Position numbers and translations under genes: made by a program. From contig JASEHK010000014.1 in the NCBI GenBank assembly GCA_030018875.1, positions 1 through 16,546 on the forward strand: 16,546 nucleotides of DNA. The letters are read 5' to 3'. Source of the DNA: Endomicrobiia bacterium (GTDB taxonomy: Bacteria > Elusimicrobiota > Endomicrobiia > PHAN01). The notes under the pieces were generated by a model. It was given only the letters and a program-made list of their open reading frames with translations, was not told the DNA's origin and ran no database searches. Positions within the stretch are counted from its first letter, which is position 1. Every line of letters starts with the position of its first letter. Below are positions 1 to 6,534 of this stretch, in pieces.

Positions 1-38
1 CAACAGGCGATATAAAGTTTCGGGGACGGCGTCTTCAT
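1..38 (-). CDS. Possible start of a further gene, cut by the window edge
   Basis: An ATG at 38 (minus strand) opens a frame reading MKTPSPKLYIAC before the window ends. It lies 8 bases after the stop codon of the HAMP protein gene and in the same direction, so it could be the next gene of that operon. The bases before it are A-rich with no clear Shine-Dalgarno site. Twelve codons are too few to assign a function or to be sure the frame is used. Confidence 0.35.
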   Translation of the reverse strand, partial: MKTPSPKLYIAC

Positions 39-46
39 TATTTTTT

Positions 47-460
47 TTATTTTTGTCCGGATATCTTTGAAAGTATGCCGTTGAGTTTTTCTATAAATGT
101 GTGAAGCGCGTCGCTTTTTCTGACGATAAGCGATTTGTAGTCGCCTGTTTCGGACATATTTTTGAGTTCTTTCGTCAGTCTGGCCAGCGGCCCCACGAAA
201 CGATGCAGATGAATCGTCGTGGCGGCGGCCAGCGCGGTGAATATCACGAAAAGTTGGACCATTATGAATATGCCGAAACGAAGTATTTCGCCGCGGGTTT
301 CAAGCATTGCTATCTCGGGGAGAACAGTCTTTAAGAGCATGAAGAGTTGAAGTTCTATCATTGCTATTATCAATAAAAACGCCGCGGCTATGAGATAAAC
401 GGGTTTGAGCTGATAGCTTTTTTCGACGAGATAGTTTTTTCTTCTTTCGGCTGCGGTCAT
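47..460 (-). CDS. Small two-TM membrane protein ending in a lone HAMP domain
   Basis: This 137-residue protein has two predicted membrane helices (about residues 20-43 and 62-84). After them comes a HAMP-like segment, about 84-135, with the typical Pro after the helix exit (HLHRFVGPLARLTKEL, P91), a central Gly-Asp turn and a second amphipathic helix. HAMP domains normally pass a signal from a membrane sensor to a kinase, cyclase or chemotaxis output domain. Here nothing follows the HAMP and the loop between the helices is short (about 18 residues), so there is no obvious sensor or output. It may work by pairing with another protein. The start is backed by a strong GGAGG site at 466-470, 5 bases before ATG. 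It lies 26 bases downstream of the HEAT-repeat gene, probably in the same operon. The fold call is fairly firm; the role is unknown. Confidence 0.8.
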   Translation of the reverse strand: MTAAERRKNYLVEKSYQLKPVYLIAAAFLLIIAMIELQLFMLLKTVLPEIAMLETRGEILRFGIFIMVQLFVIFTALAAATTIHLHRFVGPLARLTKELKNMSETGDYKSLIVRKSDALHTFIEKLNGILSKISGQK

Positions 461-465
461 AATTG

Positions 466-470
466 CCTCC
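466..470 (-). promoter_or_regulatory. Shine-Dalgarno site of the HAMP protein gene
   Basis: GGAGG on the minus strand, 5 bases before the ATG at 460. It fixes the start of the 137-residue HAMP protein and is one of the clearer ribosome binding sites in the window. Confidence 0.7.
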
Positions 471-486
471 GTTCGCTTATCGGGGA

Positions 487-3225
487 TTACTTTAGTTTTT
501 CCGTCGCCAGTCGGCGCAACATCGGATCGGGGTCGTTGTCGGCTATGTATTTTATGGCGGATCGGATTCTTGCGTGTTTCGCGCCGGTCAACGACTCCAG
601 CGCTTTTTGTCTGAAGGCCGGGTTCTCTTCGCGCAGCGCGCGCGCCGAAAGATCGGCGGCCGCTTCGGATTTAAGTCGGGCAGCGTGTTCTATCGCCCAG
701 AGTTTCAGGTCGGGATTGTTCATTTCGTAGAGGACTACGAGTTCCGGAACGTCGCCTTCGTCTATGAGTCGCCCCAGAGTGGAGAGTATCTCGCGGTTCT
801 GGGCGCGGTTGTCGCGTCGCATTATTTTGGCCAGGTTGAAAAGTTCCGCGTTGGCTTCGTAAAGATTAAGACGCGCGATGGCCGATAAAGCGTAGGCGCG
901 GGCGTGCCTGTTTTCGTCATACAGTGATTTTATTATGTGAGGCCTGTGGGACTTGTCGGTTATGGCGTCGAGAATTGCGGCGGCCTCTGTTCTGACGGAT
1001 GAGTCGGCGTCCTTGACGAGGGCAAAGAATATGGCGACTGTTTTGTCGTCGGTAATTTTCATGCCGGCAAGCGCCCGCGCCGCGGCCCTGCGGCATTCCG
1101 GATAGTAATCGCTTTCGGCCATCTTTTTTAAAGTTTCGACGGCCGACGTCATTTTCGCTTTGCCGACTATGCCGGCTGCCGACGCGCGCAACGTCGCGTC
1201 TTGGTCGAGGAGAAGCCCCTGAATTATTTTCAGCGATTCGTCGTCGGTTATGTGTTCGATGGCCGCGATAGCCGCGCGTTTTACTGAAACGTCGGGGTCG
1301 TTTAGATAGGGGCGTATGCGCGAGGCATATTCAAAACGGGGAGCGCGCGCCAGCGATTTGAGCGCTTCTTCTCTTACGGCGGGCGACGAATCCGAAAGAG
1401 ACGTCATCAAAAATCCGGAGGCGTTATCTCCTGCCGTCTCCGAGACGGTCTTGGCGGCCAGCCATCTTACTTCCGCGCTGCCGTCTCTGAGCGCGTCCGC
1501 GAGCACGGGATGCCCGCCGTCGGGTCTAAGGGCTCTTATGGCCTCCACCATTGCGTAGCGCGTTTCGGTATCGGTCTTGCCGTAGTTTATTTTGCCGAAG
1601 TTGTCTACCGCGGCCTTCGACGGATATTTCTTCATCATGCCCAGAATGAACAATCTCACGCTTTTGTTGCGCGTTTCCAGATGTTCCGACAGGGCGGCGG
1701 CGTCGGACGGCTTAACGACGAGTTTTTCTATGGCGTCGCGGGCGCGCCACGACACTTCATGGCTCGGGTTTTCCGCGGCCATAATAAGAGGGGTTATGGC
1801 TTCCGTTTCGCCGTGTATGCCCAGAAATTCGCAGGCCGATATCTTGACGTCGTTGGGCCATCGTCCCGACGTCCACGCGTATGCGAGTCTGTAAGGCACG
1901 GGTTTCATCGCGGCGAAGGCGTTTAGCATTTCCTTTATCGCTTCGGCGTCGGTTTCCTCCTTTACCCTGTTGAGAAATATCGCGAAGGCCTCCGGATATT
2001 TTTCGCCTGACACCGCGGCCAACGAAGCCGCGGCCGCGATTCGAACGTGCTTTGCGTGGCTTCCGAGCGCCGAGCGGATGTCCGTCAGATTATCGGCGCG
2101 GGCCAGGGCGCTCACTGAGCGGGTATATGCCGATATTATTGCCGCATCGCGCTCGTAGCGCATCGCGGAGAAAAGCGCCGGCACCACGGAAGAATCCCCC
2201 GATGAAGCCAGAAGTCTCAGGGCGGTCTTTCTTTTTAGAATGTTTTTCGAGCCCAGTTCGTTAATCATGAAGAAAACGTGGTCGTGCGCCCGGAATACCG
2301 ATGAGATTGAGGCGTCCGCCGTTTCTCTTACTTCAGCGGCCTTGTCGTCGAGCAGGGAGAACACGTGCGGCAAGGCCTCGGGTTTGCCCATGCGGCATAC
2401 GGTCGCGGCGGCGAACGAGCGGATTTTGGGTTTCGGCGATTTGAATGCGTCAAGCCAGTAAACCATCGCCACGGGGTTGGCGAGTTGTTCGAGCGAAGTT
2501 GCCGCAGCCGCGCTTGCGACAGGTGATTTGTCGCTCAGGAGGGGGAGTATTCTGTCCACGAGCGGATAGAGCTTCATCGTTGCGGCGGCGCGCGCGGCTT
2601 CCGCGCGGATTTCCCCGAGTTCGTCTTTGAGGAAGGACTCCGTAAGGCGCTTTGTCGTCTCCGATGCTCCCAAAGAAGGCAGCACCCGCGCCACGGCGTA
2701 GCGTATATTGTCGTTGTCGGCGGATAGGGATTCGAATATAGGCGGGGTTTTTTCTGTCGGAAACTCCGCCATTGCCGATAGAATTTCGTAAGAAAGTATA
2801 GTATCGTTTCTGGCGACGCCGATGAAATCTTTGAGTGTTTCAAAGACAGCGTCATTTTTGGAAGCCAAAACTATAGAGCGCGCTTTCTTCCTTACGGCCT
2901 CGTCCCTGTCGCCCATGGCGCGCATCACGCCGTCGAAGGCCTCTTTGCCGCCGAATGCTCCCAACGCCGTAACGGCAGCCAGCCGGACTTCTTTTTCCTC
3001 GCCCGTTTTAAGCGCGGCGTCTTTCAAAAACGCCAGCGCCTCCGGAGTTTTATGCGCCGCCATTTTGGCGAGGGCCTCCGAACGTTTTTCGGCCAGGCCG
3101 TGCTCGTATTGGAGTTTGAGGGTTTGAAAGTCCTCTGAGAGCGCGACTGACGGCAAGGCGCTTAAGGCCGCGGCTGTCGCGCTGAATAACACGATAGTAC
3201 GCCAATTTCCGTGTGAGTGTGTCAT
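487..3225 (-). CDS. Large exported HEAT-repeat protein
   Basis: This is a 912-residue protein. Residues 1-30 look like a Sec signal peptide: an Arg near the N-terminus, a hydrophobic core at about 11-23, and a small-residue exit near VALS/E. The mature protein would therefore be periplasmic or secreted. Almost all the rest is tandem helical repeats of roughly 30 residues of the HEAT / PBS-lyase type. They are recognisable by recurring cores such as EVRLAAVTALG, AVREEALKSLAR, SVKRAAIAAIEH and ECRRAAARALAGM. Such solenoids are protein-binding scaffolds; no catalytic domain is visible. The gene starts 19 bases after the hisG stop and is followed 26 bases later by the membrane HAMP gene, so the two may act together at the envelope (inference). 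The Shine-Dalgarno match is weak (GCCGGAA). There is no frameshift across 2.7 kb. The exact function is not recognised. Confidence 0.88.
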   Translation of the reverse strand: MTHSHGNWRTIVLFSATAAALSALPSVALSEDFQTLKLQYEHGLAEKRSEALAKMAAHKTPEALAFLKDAALKTGEEKEVRLAAVTALGAFGGKEAFDGVMRAMGDRDEAVRKKARSIVLASKNDAVFETLKDFIGVARNDTILSYEILSAMAEFPTEKTPPIFESLSADNDNIRYAVARVLPSLGASETTKRLTESFLKDELGEIRAEAARAAATMKLYPLVDRILPLLSDKSPVASAAAATSLEQLANPVAMVYWLDAFKSPKPKIRSFAAATVCRMGKPEALPHVFSLLDDKAAEVRETADASISSVFRAHDHVFFMINELGSKNILKRKTALRLLASSGDSSVVPALFSAMRYERDAAIISAYTRSVSALARADNLTDIRSALGSHAKHVRIAAAASLAAVSGEKYPEAFAIFLNRVKEETDAEAIKEMLNAFAAMKPVPYRLAYAWTSGRWPNDVKISACEFLGIHGETEAITPLIMAAENPSHEVSWRARDAIEKLVVKPSDAAALSEHLETRNKSVRLFILGMMKKYPSKAAVDNFGKINYGKTDTETRYAMVEAIRALRPDGGHPVLADALRDGSAEVRWLAAKTVSETAGDNASGFLMTSLSDSSPAVREEALKSLARAPRFEYASRIRPYLNDPDVSVKRAAIAAIEHITDDESLKIIQGLLLDQDATLRASAAGIVGKAKMTSAVETLKKMAESDYYPECRRAAARALAGMKITDDKTVAIFFALVKDADSSVRTEAAAILDAITDKSHRPHIIKSLYDENRHARAYALSAIARLNLYEANAELFNLAKIMRRDNRAQNREILSTLGRLIDEGDVPELVVLYEMNNPDLKLWAIEHAARLKSEAAADLSARALREENPAFRQKALESLTGAKHARIRSAIKYIADNDPDPMLRRLATEKLK

Positions 3226-3244
3226 TTCCGGCGTAAAATAACTT

Positions 3245-4114
3245 TTAGTAGATGACCTTGTTGAGCGGATATTCGATGATACCTTGCGCGCCGAGCCGTT
3301 TCAAGGTGGGGATAATCTTTTTGACGACGGCTTCTTCTATCACTACTTCTATGGCCACCCATCCCTTGGTGGTCAGATGGGATATCGTCGGATTTTTCAG
3401 CGACGGCAGTTGAGCGGATATTTTCGGAAGATCTTTTTCGCGCAGATTCATCTTAAGACCCACAAGCCCTTCGGCCGCCAGCGCTCCGGCCAGAAGTATC
3501 GAGAGATTCTCGAGCTTCTCCTTTTTCCACAGATTCTTTAAGGCGGTTTTGTTGGCGATTAACCTGGTCGTGGAGGAGAGTATCTCCTCGATGATTTTTA
3601 GTTTATTGGCCCTCAAAGAGGAGCCCGTCTCGGTAAGTTCGACGATGGCATCCACCAGCGCCGGGGTCTTTGCCTCGGTCGCGCCCCATGAAAACTCCAC
3701 CTCGACCTTGACTTTTTTGGACGCGAAATATTTTTTGGTGTAGTTTACGAGTTCGGTGGCGACTCTTTTTCCTTCGAGATCTTTTGCCGACCTGATTTTG
3801 GAATTCTCGGGAGCGGCCAGCACCCATCTGACGGGTCTGAATCCCGACTTCGCGTAAATGAGTTCGCATATTCCGGCGACTTTGGCGCCCGATTCGAGTA
3901 TCCAGTCGTATCCTGTTATCCCCGCGTCGAACACGCCGTCCTCGACGTATTTGGGAATTTCCTGAGCGCGCACGAGCATCAGTTCAAGTTCTTCGTCGTT
4001 ACAGGTCGGGAAATAAGAACGCTCGGAGGGCTTTATTTTTATTCCGGCCTTCTTGAATATTTCAATGGTAGATTCCTGCAAACTGCCCTTCGGTATCGCG
4101 AGTTTAAGTTTCAT
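3245..4114 (-). CDS. hisG: ATP phosphoribosyltransferase, long form
   Basis: HisG joins ATP and PRPP to give phosphoribosyl-ATP, the first and feedback-controlled step of histidine synthesis. The 289-residue length and the C-terminal ACT-like regulatory domain (about 215-289, ending GIIEYPLNKVIY) mark the long, self-sufficient form, which does not need HisZ. The N-terminus (MKLKLAIPKGSL) is typical. The PRPP-binding signature lies at about 144-171, with PALVDAIVELTETGSSL at its core, and the GITGYDW motif at 65-71 is typical of the family. The start is well placed: AGGAG lies 8 bases upstream, and the ATG overlaps the hisS stop codon as TAATG. No other his genes are in the window, so hisG is separated from the rest of the pathway here. 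Histidine binding to the C-terminal domain is the expected control, from family knowledge. Confidence 0.95.
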   Translation of the reverse strand: MKLKLAIPKGSLQESTIEIFKKAGIKIKPSERSYFPTCNDEELELMLVRAQEIPKYVEDGVFDAGITGYDWILESGAKVAGICELIYAKSGFRPVRWVLAAPENSKIRSAKDLEGKRVATELVNYTKKYFASKKVKVEVEFSWGATEAKTPALVDAIVELTETGSSLRANKLKIIEEILSSTTRLIANKTALKNLWKKEKLENLSILLAGALAAEGLVGLKMNLREKDLPKISAQLPSLKNPTISHLTTKGWVAIEVVIEEAVVKKIIPTLKRLGAQGIIEYPLNKVIY

Positions 4115-5424
4115 TATTTTTTCTCCTGTTCTGCCTGCGCGCCGTGGCGCGCCATATCGTACATGTCGCGGGCCTTGGCGTTCTGTTCGGCAAGTTGTCC
4201 GACCAAACCCGAGAGTTTCATTTTCTTTTGTTCGCCGCTGCCCATGTTTTTGATTATGACATCCCCGTAGGCGAGTTCTTCGTCGGCGATAATCACTACC
4301 TGGCCGAAGCCCATTTTATCGGCGGCGCCGAGCTGGCTTTTGAGGGATTTTGACGCCAGCGGCCCCTCTGTTCTTATTCCGGCGGCGCGCATTTCAGCCG
4401 CCAATTTGGATGCGGCCGAGGTGATGGCCGGCGATGTCACGGCTACGAAGAATCCGCCGTCGTATTTTTCTTTCTGTCCGGCGGAAGCCATCAGCATTCT
4501 TTCCACGCCCACGGCGAAGCCCGCCGCCGGCGTCGGACGTCCGAACAGTTCTTCGACGAGTCCGTCGTATCGTCCGCCCGCGGCCACGGCATCCTGAGCT
4601 CCCAATAGCCGGGATTTTATTTCAAAGACCGTGCGGGTGTAGTAGTCCAGTCCTCTGACGAGACGGAAATCTTCGGTATATTTCACCCCTATGGCGTCGA
4701 GCAATTTTTTCACTTCGGAGTAATGTTTGAGGCATTCGGGGCACAGCGCGTCTTGCGAGCGGGGGAAGTCGGAGAGTTTTTCGGCGTCGGTTTTGCAGTC
4801 AAGCACCCTTAACGGGTTTTTCTCTATGCGTCTGAGACAGTCCTCGCATAGTTCGCCGGACAGCGACGCCGCGTATTTTTTTACCGCGTCGGCGTATGAG
4901 CGTCTGCAGGCAGGGCATCCGAGAGTGTTTATGAATATCTCCCTTTCGCGCACTCCCGCTTCGTCGAGAATCATCGAGGCCAAATGTATTATCTCGGCGT
5001 CACAGGCCGCGTCGGAATTGCCGAAATACTCGCACCCTATCTGGTAGAACTCTCTGTATCTTCCTTCCTGAGGTCTTTCATAACGAAACATAGAACCCGA
5101 ATAGAATATTTTGACGATGGGGGAGTTGGCTGCCGCGCCGCTCTCGACATAATATCTGGCCGCGCCGGCTGTGCCTTCGGGACGCAACGCCACGGTTCTG
5201 TCGCCCTTGTCTTTGAAGACGTACATCTGTTTTGCGACGACATCGGATGTTTCGCCGGCGGCGCGCGCGAACAGAGCCGCCTCTTCCATCGTCGGGAGCA
5301 TCAGTTCGGAATAGTTGAACGCGCGGAAAGTTTTTTTCGCGGATTCGACGACGCGGGATATTTTTTCGGCTTCGGCGCCGGATATGTCGCGCATTCCGCG
5401 CAGGAGACGGTATTTTATTCCCAT
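4114..5424 (-). CDS. hisS: Histidyl-tRNA synthetase
   Basis: This cytoplasmic class II synthetase charges tRNA-His with histidine. All the landmarks are present in 436 residues: class II motif 2 with FRYERPQ and GCEYFG (about 113-135), the histidine-binding RGLDYYTRTVFE (257-268), AAGGRYDGLVEELFG (281-295), and motif 3 around TPAAGFAVGVERML (298-311). A C-terminal anticodon-binding domain follows from about 325. The insertion domain has three Cys pairs (CPAC 170-173, CEDC 193-196, CPEC 228-231), as in many bacterial HisRS, and these may bind a metal. The intact histidine motifs argue against the HisG partner HisZ. The ATG has GAAGG 6 bases upstream and lies only 14 bases beyond a MITE-like element. 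The stop overlaps hisG, so the two genes are translationally coupled. Confidence 0.96.
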   Translation of the reverse strand: MGIKYRLLRGMRDISGAEAEKISRVVESAKKTFRAFNYSELMLPTMEEAALFARAAGETSDVVAKQMYVFKDKGDRTVALRPEGTAGAARYYVESGAAANSPIVKIFYSGSMFRYERPQEGRYREFYQIGCEYFGNSDAACDAEIIHLASMILDEAGVREREIFINTLGCPACRRSYADAVKKYAASLSGELCEDCLRRIEKNPLRVLDCKTDAEKLSDFPRSQDALCPECLKHYSEVKKLLDAIGVKYTEDFRLVRGLDYYTRTVFEIKSRLLGAQDAVAAGGRYDGLVEELFGRPTPAAGFAVGVERMLMASAGQKEKYDGGFFVAVTSPAITSAASKLAAEMRAAGIRTEGPLASKSLKSQLGAADKMGFGQVVIIADEELAYGDVIIKNMGSGEQKKMKLSGLVGQLAEQNAKARDMYDMARHGAQAEQEKK

Positions 5425-5479
5425 GGATGACCTTCGTTATTGTGAGGCGCTTACAAAAGCCGTAAAAAGAAAAGAATTT

Positions 5480-5506
5480 GTCATTCCCACGAAAGTGGGA
5501 ATCCAG
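5480..5506. repeat. dRS3-like palindrome, left copy
   Basis: GTCATTCCC...GGGAATCCAG contains a perfect 8-bp stem (5483-5490 with 5495-5502) closed by a GAAA loop. It fits the ATTCCC-N8-GGGAAT pattern known as dRS3 in Neisseria and seen in many unrelated genomes. It is the inverted partner of 5532-5558 (22 of 27 bases match). Confidence 0.8.
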
Positions 5507-5531
5507 TTTTTACTGCACATTACAAAATTTT

Positions 5532-5558
5532 CTGGATTCCCGTTTGCACGGGAATGAC
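5532..5558. repeat. dRS3-like palindrome, right copy
   Basis: This is the inverted copy of 5480-5506. Its own 8-bp stem (5536-5543 with 5548-5555) is intact with a TTGC loop. The stem differs from the left copy at two base pairs, and both changes are compensatory, so pairing is kept. Confidence 0.8.
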
Positions 5559-5602
5559 GGCTTTTGTAAGAGCCTCGCAATGTCATTTTAAGGATATTGC
5601 TC

Positions 5603-6361
5603 TTATGTTCCTCCGGCGATTTTTTTTATCTCGCCGAGGTCGTCGAGCGAAAAACTCAATGTCGCGCCTTTTGATTCGCGGGCGAAAGCGGCGGCGTTTC
5701 CGATAATCGAGGCCGTCGTTCGCTTTGTCCGCCACGAAGGCAGGAGAAGAATATTTTTGAGCACGCCTCGGAACGTCCGCCCTGAATCCGTTGTTTTTAT
5801 CGTCAGCCGCCCCGATTTTTTCAGAAAAAAAATCCGCCCCAGCGGCGCGGCGAAGTTCGGGCCCGGGGTTGAAAGCATTCCCCGAAAAGGTGTGGCGCAG
5901 GCGTAATATCTTTTGCCCCGCCTGACTATCGCCACAAGTTCGTCGGAAAGAACGTCTCGGGCGGGGAATAGCCCCGCCAAGGTGCTTTTGCCCGAGCCGG
6001 AACTTCCGCAGAACACCGTTGCTTCGTCGCGTCTTATCCGCCTATCTTTCGAAGAGCCATTCCCGGTTTCTCCCGACGAAGTCGAAAGGCCGATCGCGCC
6101 GGAAGCGTGGAGCAAAAATCCGCCCCGCCGGACTATTTCGGCGGCGACTATTCTTCTTAAATCATTTTCAAAAGCGTAAGGATCGCCGTTGTAAACCAAC
6201 ACATCCGAGATTGGGGCGTTTTTTTCTTTAACGGCGAATCCTGAATATCTATCGAGTCCGGCGGGATTGCCCCTGACACGGAATCGTATTTTTATCCCCG
6301 CGATATCCAACGCTCCGGTCTTCTTGCCGACGACGGATTTTGCGCGGGGCGGCTTTTTCAC
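5603..6361 (-). CDS. HprK-like P-loop kinase-family protein
   Basis: This 252-residue protein resembles the C-terminal kinase core of HPr kinase/phosphorylase and its smaller relatives. It has GGFLLHASG at 80-88 before the nucleotide site, a Walker A loop GSSGSGKST (119-127), and VLSDELVAI (137-145) in the place of the acidic metal-binding segment. The N-terminal sensor domain of true HprK is missing, and there is no HPr or PTS gene nearby. A role in carbon catabolite control is therefore not supported; the substrate is unknown. Residues 91-113 (Ser/Gly/Arg-rich) look like an extra loop between the HASG strand and the P-loop. The start is GTG, overlapping the stop of the 58-residue gene (GTGA), with GGAAG a few bases upstream. 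Relatives often sit in peptide-modification or capsule loci (family knowledge); here the company is Lon and Clp. Confidence 0.75.
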   Translation of the reverse strand: MKKPPRAKSVVGKKTGALDIAGIKIRFRVRGNPAGLDRYSGFAVKEKNAPISDVLVYNGDPYAFENDLRRIVAAEIVRRGGFLLHASGAIGLSTSSGETGNGSSKDRRIRRDEATVFCGSSGSGKSTLAGLFPARDVLSDELVAIVRRGKRYYACATPFRGMLSTPGPNFAAPLGRIFFLKKSGRLTIKTTDSGRTFRGVLKNILLLPSWRTKRTTASIIGNAAAFARESKGATLSFSLDDLGEIKKIAGGT

Positions 6362-6534
6362 AAATCTTCCGGCAGGGTGTTTACGGCGATGGCGAATATC
6401 AGAAAAAGCGCGGCTATTCCGGCGAAGGCCTTTGACTCAAGGCCGAAGACGGGAGCCACTCTTATTCTTGAGACCAAACCTATCAGCGCCGCAAGCGCCG
6501 CCGCCAATATCGAAAGAACCGAAAACGCTTTCAT
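6358..6534 (-). CDS. 58-residue two-helix membrane protein between lon and the HprK-like gene
   Basis: The frame begins with ATG at 6534 and ends with TGA at 6358. It encodes MKAFSVLSILAAALAALIG and onward to AIAVNTLPEDL. Two hydrophobic stretches (about residues 4-20 and 36-53), separated by a short polar segment with Arg and Glu, predict a small hairpin-type membrane protein. Its reality is supported by position: its ATG overlaps the lon stop as ATGA, its TGA overlaps the GTG start of the HprK-like gene, and GAGAGG lies about 9 bases before its start inside lon. All three genes would be translationally coupled. I do not recognise the family. It might anchor the kinase-like protein or Lon at the membrane, which is inference only. 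Confidence 0.72.
   Translation of the reverse strand: MKAFSVLSILAAALAALIGLVSRIRVAPVFGLESKAFAGIAALFLIFAIAVNTLPEDL

Larger units (their letters stand above)
5439..5581. repeat. 143-bp MITE-like element with 25-bp terminal inverted repeats
   Basis: Positions 5439-5463 and 5557-5581 are inverted copies of each other (ACGGCTTTTGTAAG at the core, 23 of 25 bases pairing). Between them lie two further palindromes facing each other (5480-5506 and 5532-5558). The whole element can fold into one long hairpin or into two small ones. There is no coding capacity, so if it moves it must use a transposase supplied elsewhere. No clear target-site duplication was found. It fills most of the 178-base gap between the HprK-like gene and hisS and ends 14 bases before the hisS start codon. 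Confidence 0.85.

Noticed and set aside
4114..5424. HisZ, the regulatory partner of HisG
   Set aside because: Both histidine-binding motifs, motif 2, motif 3 and the anticodon domain are present, and the adjacent HisG is the long form that does not use HisZ.
5603..6361. True HPr kinase/phosphorylase of catabolite control
   Set aside because: The N-terminal HprK domain is missing and no HPr or PTS genes are near; only the P-loop core is similar.
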